Assembly (NCBI RefSeq): GCF_007858285.1
Contig: NZ_VFIL01000004.1
Coordinates: forward strand, 248,001 to 312,000
DNA from: Pseudomonas brenneri
GTDB taxonomy: Bacteria > Pseudomonadota > Gammaproteobacteria > Pseudomonadales > Pseudomonadaceae
Direction of reading: 5' to 3'
DNA length: 64,000 bases
The position numbers and the translations under genes are program-made. Below, in pieces: positions 36,068 to 45,396 of the stretch. The number at the start of each line of letters is the position of its first letter. Within the stretch, counting starts at the first letter, position 1. The notes under the pieces are model-generated. The model saw nothing but the letters and a program-made list of their open reading frames with translations, made no database searches and was not told the DNA's origin.

Positions 36068-37447
36068 ATGTCGCAAGCATTGAACACCACGCTGCTGATT
36101 ATCGGCGGCGGCCCTGGCGGCTATGTGGCAGCCATTCGTGCCGGCCAACTGGGCATCCCGACCATCCTGGTAGAAGGCCAGGCGTTGGGCGGCACCTGCC
36201 TGAACATCGGCTGCATTCCGTCCAAGGCGCTGATTCACGTGGCCGAACAGTTCCAGCAAACCGTACACCTGAGCCAGGGTTCGGCCCTGGGCATCGACGT
36301 GGATGTGCCGAGCCTGGATATCCGCAAGAGCGTGGAATGGAAAGACGGCATTGTCGACCGCCTGACCACTGGCGTCGCCGCGCTGCTGAAAAAGCACAAG
36401 GTCCAGGTGATCCATGGCTGGGCCAAGGTCATCGACGGCAAGACCGTGGAGGTAGGCGAGCAACGCATCCAGTGCGAACACCTGCTGCTGGCCACCGGCT
36501 CGAAAAGCGTCAACCTGCCGATGCTGCCGATTGGCGGGCCGATCATCTCGTCCACCGAAGCCCTGGCGCCAACCCGCGTACCCAAACGCTTGATCGTGGT
36601 CGGTGGCGGTTACATCGGCCTGGAGCTGGGGATTGCCTATCGCAAACTGGGCGCCGAGGTCAGCGTGGTCGAAGCCCAGGATCGCATCCTGCCAGCCTAC
36701 GACGCCGAGCTGACGCAACCGGTGGCCGAGTCCCTCAAGCAACTGGGGGTCAAGTTGTACCTCAAGCACAGCGTCACCGGGTTTGAAGGTGGCAGCCTGC
36801 AGGTACGCGATCCAAATGGCGACACGCTCTCTTTGGACACCGACCAGGTACTGGTCGCCGTCGGGCGCAAACCCAACACCCAGGGCTGGAACCTGGAAGC
36901 CTTGAACCTGGCGATGAACGGTGCGGCGATCAAGATCGACAACCGTTGCCAGACCAGCATGCGCAATGTCTGGGCCATCGGTGACCTGAGCGGCGAGCCG
37001 ATGCTGGCGCACCGGGCCATGGCCCAGGGCGAAATGGTCGCCGAACTGATCAGCGGTAAATCCCGGGAATTCAACCCGGCGGCGATCCCGGCGGTGTGCT
37101 TTACCGACCCGGAACTGGTGGTGGTCGGCAAGACCCCGGACGAAGCCAAGGCGGCAGGCCTGGACTGCATCGTGTCGAGCTTCCCGTTCGCCGCCAATGG
37201 CCGGGCCATGACCCTGGAGTCAAAAACCGGCTTCGTGCGGGTGGTAGCGCGCCGCGACAATCACCTGATTGTCGGCTGGCAGGCAGTGGGGGTTGGCGTG
37301 TCCGAGCTGTCCACGGCGTTTGGCCTGAGCCTGGAAATGGGCGCCCGCCTGGAAGATGTGGCCGGCACCATTCATGCCCATCCAACCTTGGGCGAAGCGG
37401 TGCAGGAAGCAGCCCTGCGGGCCTTGGGGCATGCCCTGCACCTGTAA
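36068..37447 (+). CDS. lpdV: Dihydrolipoamide dehydrogenase E3, LPD-Val
   Basis: A 459-residue flavoprotein disulfide reductase. FAD motif GGGPGGY (residues 13-19), redox disulfide C44/C49 in [12 protein letters not shown] motif [12 protein letters not shown], second FAD segment [15 protein letters not shown] and C-terminal His-Glu dyad in HAHPTLGE. Its place at the end of the bkd operon identifies it as the dedicated LPD-Val rather than the general E3. A REP doublet follows, before ilvE. Confidence 0.95.
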   Translation: MSQALNTTLLIIGGGPGGYVAAIRAGQLGIPTILVEGQALGGTCLNIGCIPSKALIHVAEQFQQTVHLSQGSALGIDVDVPSLDIRKSVEWKDGIVDRLTTGVAALLKKHKVQVIHGWAKVIDGKTVEVGEQRIQCEHLLLATGSKSVNLPMLPIGGPIISSTEALAPTRVPKRLIVVGGGYIGLELGIAYRKLGAEVSVVEAQDRILPAYDAELTQPVAESLKQLGVKLYLKHSVTGFEGGSLQVRDPNGDTLSLDTDQVLVAVGRKPNTQGWNLEALNLAMNGAAIKIDNRCQTSMRNVWAIGDLSGEPMLAHRAMAQGEMVAELISGKSREFNPAAIPAVCFTDPELVVVGKTPDEAKAAGLDCIVSSFPFAANGRAMTLESKTGFVRVVARRDNHLIVGWQAVGVGVSELSTAFGLSLEMGARLEDVAGTIHAHPTLGEAVQEAALRALGHALHL

Positions 37448-37462
37448 AAAGCCACACACAAC

Positions 37463-37566
37463 CCTGTAGGAGCGAGCTTGCTCGCGAAAAACTCAAGGGC
37501 ACCGCGTTTATTTTGGTTATACGCGTTATCGTTGACGATTCTCGCGAGCAAGCTCGCTCCTACAGG
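37463..37566. repeat. REP doublet (REPIN), GTAGGAGCGAGCTTGCTCGC type
   Basis: Two inverted arms with perfect complementarity over CCTGTAGGAGCGAGCTTGCT, separated by about 60 bases that themselves resemble the spacer at 42991-43092. It lies between lpdV and ilvE on the same strand. Confidence 0.92.
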
Positions 37567-37677
37567 AACCGTATGCAACTGGAAGACCAGCAGCGGAATG
37601 AAGTATTGTTGCGCCCATCCGGAAATAAACCGAAAGCCTGCCTTCGACCAGGCGGTTGCAAAGAGATAGAGGGTGTC

Positions 37678-38697
37678 ATGAGTAACGAAAGCATCAATTG
37701 GGACAAATTGGGTTTTGACTACATCAAGACCGACAAGCGCTTCCTCCAGACCTGGAAAGACGGCGCCTGGCAAGAAGGCACCCTGACCGACGACAACGTG
37801 CTGCACATCAGCGAGGGCTCCACTGCCCTGCACTACGGCCAGCAGTGCTTTGAAGGCCTCAAGGCCTATCGCTGCAAGGACGGCTCGATCAACCTGTTCC
37901 GCCCGGACCAGAACGCCGCCCGCATGCAGCGCAGTTGCGGCCGCTTGCTGATGCCACAAGTGCCGACCGAAGCCTTTATCGAAGCCTGCAAGGAAGTGGT
38001 CCGCGCCAACGAGCGTTTCATCCCGCCGTACGGCACCGGCGGCGCGCTGTACCTGCGCCCGTTCGTGATCGGCACCGGTGACAACATCGGCGTGCGTACC
38101 GCGCCCGAGTTCATCTTCTCGATCTTCTGCATCCCGGTCGGCGCCTACTTCAAGGGCGGCCTGACCCCGCACAACTTCCTGATCTCCGGCTACGACCGCG
38201 CCGCGCCAAACGGCACCGGCGCCGCCAAGGTCGGTGGCAACTACGCGGCCAGCCTGATGCCCGGCTCCCTGGCGAAAAAAGCCAACTTTGCCGACTGCAT
38301 CTACCTGGACCCGGCCACCCACTCGAAAATCGAAGAAGTCGGCTCGGCCAACTTCTTCGGGATCACCCACGACAACAAGTTCGTCACCCCGAACTCGCCG
38401 TCGGTACTGCCAGGCATCACCCGCCTGTCGCTGATCGAGCTGGCCAAGACCCGCCTGGGCCTGGAAGTGGTTGAAGGTGATGTGCTGATCGACAAACTGG
38501 CAGACTTCAAGGAAGCCGGCGCCTGTGGTACCGCTGCCGTGATCACGCCGATTGGCGGCATTGAGTACAAAGACAAGCTGCACGTGTTCTACAGCGAAAA
38601 AGACGTCGGCCCGGTCACCCAGAAGCTCTACAAAGAGCTGACCGGTGTGCAGTCCGGTGATGTCGAAGCGCCAGCGGGCTGGATCGTCAAGGTCTAA
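37678..38697 (+). CDS. ilvE: Branched-chain amino acid aminotransferase (BCAT type)
   Basis: A 339-residue class IV PLP aminotransferase of the eukaryote-like BCAT form. The PLP-binding K184 lies in GAAKVGGNYA; YGQQCFEGLKAYR and EEVGSANFFG are further hallmarks. It interconverts Val/Leu/Ile and their keto acids, so it supplies the substrates of the upstream bkd complex or makes the amino acids. ATG 37678 has GAGGG about seven bases upstream; longer frames overlap lpdV and the REP. A 230-base gap holding a REP separates it from lpdV, so independent transcription is possible. Confidence 0.9.
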   Translation: MSNESINWDKLGFDYIKTDKRFLQTWKDGAWQEGTLTDDNVLHISEGSTALHYGQQCFEGLKAYRCKDGSINLFRPDQNAARMQRSCGRLLMPQVPTEAFIEACKEVVRANERFIPPYGTGGALYLRPFVIGTGDNIGVRTAPEFIFSIFCIPVGAYFKGGLTPHNFLISGYDRAAPNGTGAAKVGGNYAASLMPGSLAKKANFADCIYLDPATHSKIEEVGSANFFGITHDNKFVTPNSPSVLPGITRLSLIELAKTRLGLEVVEGDVLIDKLADFKEAGACGTAAVITPIGGIEYKDKLHVFYSEKDVGPVTQKLYKELTGVQSGDVEAPAGWIVKV

Positions 38698-38726
38698 GCC
38701 AACACTGATTGCAGGAGCCGGCTTGT

Positions 38727-38815
38727 GTGGGAGCGGGCTTGCTCGCGAATGCGGTGGGTCAGTCACCAGATGTATAGACTGATCCACCGCTTTCGCGAGC
38801 AAGCCCGCTCCCACA
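38727..38815. repeat. REP doublet, GTGGGAGCGGGCTTGCTCGC type
   Basis: Inverted arms TGTGGGAGCGGGCTTGCTCG and its complement, with inner GCGGTGGGTCAGT/ACTGATCCACCGC pairing, form a nearly continuous hairpin between the convergent ilvE and GNAT genes. Confidence 0.92.
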
Positions 38816-38832
38816 TGTGTTTGGGGATGGTT

Positions 38833-39723
38833 TCAGGGTTTGGGCAGGTTCTGCGCAATCTTCTTGCCCATGCTGATCCTCGGTTCCACGCCATACCCCA
38901 GCGCTTCGTAGAACCCCACCACCGTATCGTTACCCAGATTGATCTGCAGGTTGATCTTCAGGCAGCCCAGGGCGATCAACGCCTGCTCCCCATGCCGCAC
39001 CAATGACGCGCCCAGGCCCTGGCGGCGATAGTCGGGATGCACGGCCACCGAATACAACCAGCCACGATGCCCGTCGTAACCGGCCATCAAGGTACCGATC
39101 ACCGCCGTCTTATCGGTAGCGACAAAAAACAGCCCATCGTCGACCGCCAGCTTTTTATCAATCGCCAGTTCCGGCCGGTTGTGTGGCGTGTCATAACCAA
39201 ACGCTTGCTGCCACAGCGCTGCCACCTGGGCACGGTGCTGGCGGTCGCGATAGACGCCGATGGGATGGCGTGACGACAATACCTTCTCCATCACCAGCGT
39301 GCGCTCGTTGCCGTGATACACATCGCGCACGGTATGAAACCCCAGCCTGGTATAGAACGGCTCGGCGGTGAGGGACGACGGTACGCTCAGCACCGTGACC
39401 CCAGCTTCACGGGCCCGCTGTTCGATATCGACCATCAGTTGGCGGCCGATGCCCTGCCCTTGCAGTGCCGGGTTGACGAACACCGAACGCACGACATTGG
39501 TATCAAGGGCGGCGGTCGCGACGATTTGCTGATCCTGGAGTGCAACCAGCACGGTGCGCCGCGTGAGCAATTGCAGGACCGCCTGCGGCGTGAAGTTGCT
39601 CGCCACCCGGGCAATCACGTCCGCCGGGTAATCGCCGGCGTTGCTGCTGTGCAGGGCGGCAAGGATGACCTGGCTGATGCCTTCGGCATCCGAGGCTTGA
39701 GCAAGGCGAACGGCGGTAGACAT
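38833..39723 (-). CDS. Tandem double GNAT N-acetyltransferase
   Basis: A 296-residue protein with two complete GNAT folds. Residues about 1-148 carry VRSVFVNPALQGQGIGRQLM as the acetyl-CoA loop (Q/R-x-x-G-x-G); residues about 155-296 carry YSVAVHPDYRRQGLGASLV and resemble YpeA of E. coli from memory. The ribosome site AGGAGGAG is ideal. Substrates are unknown. It is divergent from ctlX and convergent with ilvE. The joined architecture is less common than single GNATs; whether both sites are active cannot be judged here. Confidence 0.85.
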   Translation of the reverse strand: MSTAVRLAQASDAEGISQVILAALHSSNAGDYPADVIARVASNFTPQAVLQLLTRRTVLVALQDQQIVATAALDTNVVRSVFVNPALQGQGIGRQLMVDIEQRAREAGVTVLSVPSSLTAEPFYTRLGFHTVRDVYHGNERTLVMEKVLSSRHPIGVYRDRQHRAQVAALWQQAFGYDTPHNRPELAIDKKLAVDDGLFFVATDKTAVIGTLMAGYDGHRGWLYSVAVHPDYRRQGLGASLVRHGEQALIALGCLKINLQINLGNDTVVGFYEALGYGVEPRISMGKKIAQNLPKP

Positions 39724-39780
39724 GACTCCTCCTGACGGACGACGTTACGACAGCCACCACAATACCTATGTGTGGGCTTG

Positions 39781-39796
39781 TGTGGGAGCTCCCACA
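39781..39796. repeat. Short REP remnant palindrome
   Basis: TGTGGGAGCTCCCACA is a perfect 16-bp palindrome made of two fused REP arm ends, in the divergent gap between the GNAT gene and ctlX. The rest of this 224-base gap shows no clear feature. Confidence 0.6.
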
Positions 39797-39947
39797 TTTT
39801 GAGCGGCGCTCGACGCTACAGCCGATTCGGCTGCCTCACCCCTCTTTTCAGCTTTCCCGGCTGAGGCGCGACCTTGTTTCAGCCGGGATTCTGCAACCAG
39901 AGCGCACACAATAGCCTCAATGCCCAACCTCATGGACTCGTGCCCCC

Positions 39948-40874
39948 ATGCAAACCACCAATACCGTCTTGATGATCCGCCCGGCACACTTTGCCTTTAA
40001 CCCGGACACCGCGATCAACAACCGCTTCCAGCGCGCGCCCGCCGATCCCCAGGCCGCACAGCACAAAGCGCTGGAAGAGTTCGACGGTTACGTCGACACC
40101 CTGCGCAAGCATGGCGTGGAAGTGCTGGTGGTACAGGACACCCCCGCGCCCCACACTCCGGATTCGATCTTCCCCAACAACTGGTGGAGCAGCCACGCCG
40201 ACGGCAGCCTGGTGCTGTACCCGATGGAAGGACAGAACCGCCGCCTGGAACGCAACAAAGGCGTGCTGCAAGTGCTGGAGCAACGCTTCGCAATCAAAGG
40301 CACCATCGACTTCAGCCACCTCGAACAACAGAACATGTTCCTCGAAGGCACCGGCAGCATGGTCCTCGACCGCCAGCATCGCATCAGCTATGCCTGCCAT
40401 TCCGGGCGCACCCACCATGACGCCCTGCGCCAGTTCGCCGAGCGCCTGGACTATCAGGTCTGCGCCTTCCATGCCGTCGACCGTCATCACGCGCCGATCT
40501 ATCACAGCAACGTGATGATGAGCGTGGGCCGCGACCTGTCGGTGGTGTGCCTGCAAGCGTTGCCCGAAGAGCACGAACGCCAGGGCCTGGAACGCTCCCT
40601 GCGCGATACCGGCAAGGACATCCTGCCCCTGGACTTCGACCAATTGGAAGCCTTCGCCGGCAACATGCTGGAAGTCCACGACCGCGACGGCCAGCCGCTA
40701 TTGGTGATGTCCAACAGCGCCTGGCAATCGCTCAAGCCCGCGCAGCGCCAGCATGTGGAGCGCCATACCCACCCGGTGGTGGTGAATATCGACAATATCG
40801 AACGCATCGGCGGCGGCAGTGCCCGCTGCATGTTGGCCGAAGTGCATCTGCCGGCCCGCGCCTCATTCCAATAA
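39948..40874 (+). CDS. ctlX: Citrulline-utilisation hydrolase CtlX-like (guanidine-modifying enzyme fold)
   Basis: A 308-residue member of the amidinotransferase/arginine deiminase superfamily. The N-terminal PDSIFPNNWWS and EGTGSMVLDR are family marks, and C294 in GGGSARCMLAE is the expected nucleophile. CtlX proteins, usually next to ornithine cyclodeaminase, hydrolyse citrulline to ornithine. Here the cyclodeaminase gene follows by 11 bases. Alternative roles are dimethylarginine or arginine hydrolysis; the symbol rests on the neighbour and family resemblance. No good ribosome site is visible, though ATG 39948 is the only sensible start. Confidence 0.78.
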   Translation: MQTTNTVLMIRPAHFAFNPDTAINNRFQRAPADPQAAQHKALEEFDGYVDTLRKHGVEVLVVQDTPAPHTPDSIFPNNWWSSHADGSLVLYPMEGQNRRLERNKGVLQVLEQRFAIKGTIDFSHLEQQNMFLEGTGSMVLDRQHRISYACHSGRTHHDALRQFAERLDYQVCAFHAVDRHHAPIYHSNVMMSVGRDLSVVCLQALPEEHERQGLERSLRDTGKDILPLDFDQLEAFAGNMLEVHDRDGQPLLVMSNSAWQSLKPAQRQHVERHTHPVVVNIDNIERIGGGSARCMLAEVHLPARASFQ

Positions 40875-40885
40875 GGAGTTTCCCC

Positions 40886-41932
40886 ATGACCCGTTATATC
40901 GACGTCAACGACCTCAGCTACCTGGTATCGCAAAAGGGCCTGCAAACCTGCATCACCGAGATGGCCGAGTACATCCGCGCCGACTACCTGCGCTGGAATG
41001 ACTTTGAGAAATGCGCACGCCTGGCCAACCACTCGCCCGAGGGTGTGATCGAACTGATGCCGGTCTCGGATGCTTCGCTGTATGCCTTCAAATACGTCAA
41101 TGGCCACCCGAAAAACACCCAGAGCGGCATGCTCACCGTCATGGCCTTTGGCGCCCTGGGGGATGTGGATACGGGCAAACCGGTATTGCTCAGCGAGATG
41201 ACCCTGACCACCGCGATTCGCACCGCCGCCACCTCGGCCCTGGTCGCGCGCTACCTGGCCCGCGACAACAGCCGCAGCATGGCGCTGATCGGCAACGGCT
41301 CGCAAAGTGAATTCCAGGCCCTGGCGTTCCACGCCATGCTCGGGATCACAGAAATCCGCCTGTTCGATATCGACGCCAAGGCCATGGCCAAACTGGCAAA
41401 CAATCTCAAGGCCTTCCCGGCGATCAAGGTGATCCTGGCCGGCAGCGTGGCCGAAGCGGTCAAAGGCGCCGATATCGTCACCACCGTCACCGCCGACAAG
41501 GCCTACGCCACCATCCTCACCGACGAGATGATCGAGCCGGGCATGCACCTCAATGCCGTCGGCGGCGACTGCCCCGGCAAGACCGAGCTGGACCGCCGTA
41601 TCGTCGAGCGCGCGCGGGTGATCGTCGAGTACGAACCACAAAGCCGTATTGAGGGCGAAATCCAGCATATGCCCGAGGATTCGCCAGTCACCGAGCTGTG
41701 GCAAGTCATCAACGGCCAGAAGCCGGGCCGGGAAAACGCACGCCAGGTCACCCTGTTCGACTCGGTGGGTTTTGCCCTCGAAGACTACTCGGCCCTGCGT
41801 TATGTGCTGGACGTGGCCAAGGCCCTCGACGTGGGCAGCGAGCTGGAGTTGGTGCCAGACCTGGCCGACCCCAAGGACCTGTTCGCACGCCTGGCGCAGC
41901 AACCGGCCGCACAGCATAAAAAGCGCGCCTGA
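40886..41932 (+). CDS. ocd: Ornithine cyclodeaminase
   Basis: A 348-residue NAD-dependent enzyme of the ornithine cyclodeaminase/mu-crystallin family, converting L-ornithine to L-proline and ammonia. The substrate segment VIELMPVSDASLYAFKYVNGHP and the Rossmann motif LIGNGSQSEFQA are clear, and the acidic DCPGKTELD matches the catalytic Asp region. ATG 40886 has AAGGAG eight bases upstream and follows ctlX by 11 bases, so the two form an operon feeding citrulline into proline. Confidence 0.93.
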   Translation: MTRYIDVNDLSYLVSQKGLQTCITEMAEYIRADYLRWNDFEKCARLANHSPEGVIELMPVSDASLYAFKYVNGHPKNTQSGMLTVMAFGALGDVDTGKPVLLSEMTLTTAIRTAATSALVARYLARDNSRSMALIGNGSQSEFQALAFHAMLGITEIRLFDIDAKAMAKLANNLKAFPAIKVILAGSVAEAVKGADIVTTVTADKAYATILTDEMIEPGMHLNAVGGDCPGKTELDRRIVERARVIVEYEPQSRIEGEIQHMPEDSPVTELWQVINGQKPGRENARQVTLFDSVGFALEDYSALRYVLDVAKALDVGSELELVPDLADPKDLFARLAQQPAAQHKKRA

Positions 41933-41941
41933 AACCGCTCT

Positions 41942-41970
41942 GGCCTGCTGCTTTGCGCAAGTAGCAGGCC
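41942..41970 (+). terminator. Hairpin after the ctlX-ocd operon
   Basis: GGCCTGCTGCTT and AAGTAGCAGGCC pair around a five-base loop ten bases after the ocd stop. The T-tract is missing, so intrinsic termination is uncertain; it could protect the 3' end. Confidence 0.45.
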
Positions 41971-42189
41971 GAGATAGGCGGTTTGAAAAGCCGATATACC
42001 GGGTCTTGCAGCCGATTCCGCTGCCGCCCGCGTTTTAACAGCGTATTCCGCATGCCAACACCCCGGTAAACGACACAAAAAACGCACCACCATGAAGCAT
42101 TCTGAGCGCGACCAAAGAGTCAGCAAATGAATGCATGCAGCACCCTTTCTACTGCCCTGACATCAATTACAAAATATAGGGAAAACACC

Positions 42190-42969
42190 ATGACTCCGCT
42201 CCGATCACTCATCGCCGCGCTGCTCCTGCCTTTGTGCGCCACCGCCGTCCAGGCCCAGGAATGGAAAGAAATCCGTTTCGGCGTGTTCCCCGAGTACCCA
42301 CCCTTTGAATCCGTGGCCGCCGATGGCAGCCTGCAAGGTTTCGACATTGAACTGGGCAACGCCATTTGCGCCAAGCTCGAAGTCAAATGCACCTGGGTCC
42401 ACAACGAATTCGACGGTATGATCCCGGCGCTGCGTGCGCGCAAGTTCGACGCCATCATGTCCTCCATGGCCGTGACCCCGGCCCGGCAAAAACAGATCGA
42501 CTTCAGCGACCGCCTGTTCCTCAGCCCCACCTCGGTGATCACCCGTAAGGGCGCCGGCTTCGGCGACACCCCGGAATCGCTCAAAGGCAAGCAGGTCGGT
42601 GTACTTCAGGGCTCGCTGCAGGAAGCCTACGCCCGCGCGCACCTGGCCAAGCTCGGCGCCCAGGTCAAGGCGTATCAGTCCCAGGACCAGAACTATGCCG
42701 ACCTGCAAAACGGTCGCCTCGACGCGACGCTGACCGACAAACTCGAAGCCCAGCTCAACTTCCTGTCCAAGCCTGAAGGCGCCGACTACCAGTCCGGCCC
42801 GGCCTTCAAGGATCCGACCTTGCCGCTGGACATTGCCATGGGCCTGCGCAAGAACGACCAGGAGCTACTGGCGCTGATCAACAAGGGCATTGCTGCCATC
42901 CAGGCTGATGGTACTTACGCGCTGATCCAGAAGAAGTACTTCGGCGACGACGATATCTACCACGAATAA
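42190..42969 (+). CDS. Polar amino acid ABC transporter, periplasmic binding protein
   Basis: A 259-residue SBP_bac_3 family protein with a signal peptide (SLIAALLLPLCATAVQA, cleavage before QEWKE). FGVFPEYPPFESV, LQGFDIELGNAICAKL and the hinge segments match the HisJ/ArgT/AotJ type that binds cationic amino acids. With ctlX and ocd upstream, citrulline, ornithine or arginine is the likely ligand. ATG 42190 was chosen because it begins the signal peptide and follows AGGG; an ATG at 42127 would add 21 polar residues. A REP doublet separates it from the permeases, a common way to keep binding-protein mRNA more abundant. Confidence 0.88.
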   Translation: MTPLRSLIAALLLPLCATAVQAQEWKEIRFGVFPEYPPFESVAADGSLQGFDIELGNAICAKLEVKCTWVHNEFDGMIPALRARKFDAIMSSMAVTPARQKQIDFSDRLFLSPTSVITRKGAGFGDTPESLKGKQVGVLQGSLQEAYARAHLAKLGAQVKAYQSQDQNYADLQNGRLDATLTDKLEAQLNFLSKPEGADYQSGPAFKDPTLPLDIAMGLRKNDQELLALINKGIAAIQADGTYALIQKKYFGDDDIYHE

Positions 42970-42990
42970 CGTCCTCAAATCGCCTCTCCC

Positions 42991-43092
42991 CTGTAGGAGC
43001 GAGCTTGCTCGCGAAAAACGTCAACGATAACGCGTAAAACCAGATTAAACGCGGTGCCCTTGAGTTCTTCGCGAGCAAGCTCGCTCCTACAA
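42991..43092. repeat. REP doublet inside the ABC transporter operon
   Basis: Arms CTGTAGGAGCGAGCTTGCTC and complement, about 60-base spacer related to that at 37463-37566. It lies between the binding protein gene and the first permease gene. Confidence 0.92.
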
Positions 43093-43124
43093 AAGGGAAA
43101 CCGTGCCCATCGAGATCTCCCTCC

Positions 43125-43826
43125 ATGAATGAACTCCTCAACCTGCAAGGCTTCGGCCCGCTGCTGGCCCAGGGCGCCTGGATGACCATCAAGCTGGCGT
43201 TCCTGGCGCTGGTGCTGAGCCTGGCCCTGGGCCTGATCGCTGCGGGTGCCAAGCTGTCCAGCCACAAACTGCTGCGTATCCCGGCCACGCTCTACACCAC
43301 CTTGATCCGCAGCGTGCCGGACCTGGTGCTGATCCTGCTGATCTTCTACAGCCTGCAACTGTGGCTCAATGACCTGACCGAAATGCTCGGCTGGAACTAC
43401 TTCGAAATCGATCCGTTCACTGCCGGCGTGATCACCCTGGGCTTTATCTACGGGGCATATTTCACCGAAAACTTTCGCGGCGCGATGCTCAGTGTGCCTG
43501 TGGGCCAACTGGAAGCGGCAACGGCCTACGGCTTGAGTCGCTGGCAGCGCTTCAGGCTGGTGATGTTCCCGCAATTGATGCGCTTTGCGCTGCCGGGGTT
43601 GGGCAATAACTGGCTGGTGCTGCTCAAGTCCACGGCGCTGGTGTCGATCATCGGCCTGGCAGACCTGGTCAAGGCCGCGCAGAACGCCGGCAAGACCACC
43701 AATGACCCGCTGTACTTCCTGATCCTCGCGGGCTTGGTGTACCTGTTGATCACCACCCTCTCCAACCGCATCTTCAAACGCCTGGAACGGCGCTACAACG
43801 TCGGCATCAAGGGGCTCGCGCGATGA
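43125..43826 (+). CDS. Amino acid ABC transporter permease (HisQ-like)
   Basis: A 233-residue inner-membrane permease with about five TM helices and the EAA loop at EAATAYGLSRWQRFRLVMFPQ, which docks the ATPase. The scaffold RSVPDLVLILLIFY is typical of HisQ-type subunits. It overlaps the next permease by four bases (ATGA). The ribosome site is weak, consistent with lower expression than the binding protein. Ligand as for the binding protein, inferred. Confidence 0.9.
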   Translation: MNELLNLQGFGPLLAQGAWMTIKLAFLALVLSLALGLIAAGAKLSSHKLLRIPATLYTTLIRSVPDLVLILLIFYSLQLWLNDLTEMLGWNYFEIDPFTAGVITLGFIYGAYFTENFRGAMLSVPVGQLEAATAYGLSRWQRFRLVMFPQLMRFALPGLGNNWLVLLKSTALVSIIGLADLVKAAQNAGKTTNDPLYFLILAGLVYLLITTLSNRIFKRLERRYNVGIKGLAR

Positions 43827-44536
43827 TCGAACTGATCCAGCAATACGGCCTGGCGTACCTGTGGACCGATGGCTCGGGCTTTTCCGGGGTGGCCATGACC
43901 TTGTGGCTGTTTATTGTGTCGGTGATCCTCGGGTTTTTCCTGTCGATCCCGCTGGCGATTGCCCGCGTCAGCGAGCACTTCTGGCTGCGCTGGCCGGTGG
44001 AGGTCTACACCTACCTGTTTCGCGGCACGCCGCTGTATATCCAATTGCTGATTTGCTACACCGGCCTGTACAGCCTGGAAATGGTGCAGGACAACGCCCT
44101 GCTCAATCAGTTTTTCCGCAACGCGCTGAACTGCACGCTGCTGGCGTTTGTACTCAATACCTGTGCCTACACCGTGGAGATCTTCGCCGGGGCCATTCGC
44201 AATATTCCCCATGGCGAGATTGAAGCCGCGCGGGCCTATGGCCTGCACGGCTGGCGGATGAACCTGTTCGTGGTGATTCCCGCTGCACTGCGCCGCGCGT
44301 TGCCGGCCTACAGCAACGAAATGATCCTGATGCTGCACGCCACGTCCCTGGCGTTTACCGCAACCATCGCCGACATCCTCAAGGTGGCCCGCGATGCCAA
44401 TGCCGAGACGTTCATGACGTTCCAGGCTTTCGGCATTGCCGCGCTGCTGTACATGCTGCTGTCCTTTGCATTGGTGGGCCTGTTCCGACTGGCCGAACGA
44501 CGCTGGATGCGCTTTCTTGTCCCGACCCGAGGCTAA
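43823..44536 (+). CDS. Amino acid ABC transporter permease (HisM-like)
   Basis: A 237-residue partner permease with RGTPLYIQLLICYTGLY, the HisM-type signature, and EAA loop EAARAYGLHGWRMNLFVVIPA. Starts in an ATGA overlap with the preceding permease, and is followed after three bases by the ATPase gene. Forms a heterodimeric channel with the HisQ-like subunit. Confidence 0.9.
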   Translation: MIELIQQYGLAYLWTDGSGFSGVAMTLWLFIVSVILGFFLSIPLAIARVSEHFWLRWPVEVYTYLFRGTPLYIQLLICYTGLYSLEMVQDNALLNQFFRNALNCTLLAFVLNTCAYTVEIFAGAIRNIPHGEIEAARAYGLHGWRMNLFVVIPAALRRALPAYSNEMILMLHATSLAFTATIADILKVARDANAETFMTFQAFGIAALLYMLLSFALVGLFRLAERRWMRFLVPTRG

Positions 44537-44539
44537 CCC

Positions 44540-45382
44540 ATGAACCAGTCCGCACAGGCCCTGGCCGCTCACCCTGCTGACCTTGCCGTCTCCCGCCCGA
44601 CGGCTGTTGCGGCCAGCGCCAGCGTCAAGCTCAAGGTCCAAGACCTGCATAAAAGCTACGGCGAGCATGAAGTGCTCAAGGGCGTTTCGCTCAACGCCAG
44701 CAAGGGCGATGTGATCAGCCTGATCGGTGCCAGCGGCTCCGGCAAAAGCACCCTGCTGCGCTGCATCAACTTCCTCGAACAACCCGACGCCGGGGTGATT
44801 ACCCTGGATGGCATCAGCATTGAAATGCGCCGGGGCCGCGCCGGTGTACAGGCGCCGCACCAGGCACAACTGCAGAACCTGCGTACGCGCCTGGCCATGG
44901 TGTTCCAGCACTTCAACCTGTGGAGCCACATGACGGTGCTGGAAAACATCTGCATGGCGCCGCGCCGGGTGCTGGGCGTGAGCGCCGCCGAAGCGGAAAA
45001 ACGCGCACGGATGTACCTGGACAAAGTCGGCCTGCCGGGCCGGGTCGCTGATCAATACCCGGCGTTTCTCTCCGGTGGCCAGCAACAGCGGGTGGCTATC
45101 GCGCGGGCCCTGGCCATGGAGCCGGAGATTATCCTGTTCGACGAACCGACCTCGGCGCTGGATCCAGAACTTGTAGGAGAAGTCCTCAAAGTCATACAGA
45201 CGTTGGCCGAGGAAGGTCGTACCATGCTCATGGTCACCCACGAAATGGGCTTCGCCCGGCAAGTCTCCAGCCAGGTGTTGTTCCTGCACCAGGGCCGCGT
45301 CGAAGAGCAAGGCAGTGCCGAGATCCTCGACCATCCCAACAGCGAACGCTTGCAGCAATTTCTCTCCAACCGCTTGAAGTGA
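44540..45382 (+). CDS. Amino acid ABC transporter ATP-binding subunit (HisP-like)
   Basis: A 280-residue ATPase. Walker A GASGSGKST, signature LSGGQQQR, Walker B IILFDEPTSALD and switch His in VTHEMGF are all intact. An N-terminal extension of about 30 Ala-rich residues precedes the usual start (LKVQDLHKSYGEHEVLKG), so an internal start cannot be excluded. The internal RRGRAGVQAPHQAQL insert is typical of HisP/AotP. The stop overlaps the GTG that opens the regulator frame downstream. Confidence 0.92.
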   Translation: MNQSAQALAAHPADLAVSRPTAVAASASVKLKVQDLHKSYGEHEVLKGVSLNASKGDVISLIGASGSGKSTLLRCINFLEQPDAGVITLDGISIEMRRGRAGVQAPHQAQLQNLRTRLAMVFQHFNLWSHMTVLENICMAPRRVLGVSAAEAEKRARMYLDKVGLPGRVADQYPAFLSGGQQQRVAIARALAMEPEIILFDEPTSALDPELVGEVLKVIQTLAEEGRTMLMVTHEMGFARQVSSQVLFLHQGRVEEQGSAEILDHPNSERLQQFLSNRLK

Positions 45383-45396
45383 ATACAGAATCGACC

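Noticed and set aside
37448..37677. N-terminal extension of the aminotransferase back into lpdV
   Set aside because: The open frame runs through a REP doublet and overlaps lpdV; the BCAT N-terminus and ribosome site both place the start at 37678.
41933..42189. A possible small gene starting at ATG 42127 upstream of the binding protein
   Set aside because: It is in frame with the binding protein and only adds 21 polar residues before the true signal peptide; the rest of the gap shows a hairpin and no coding sign.
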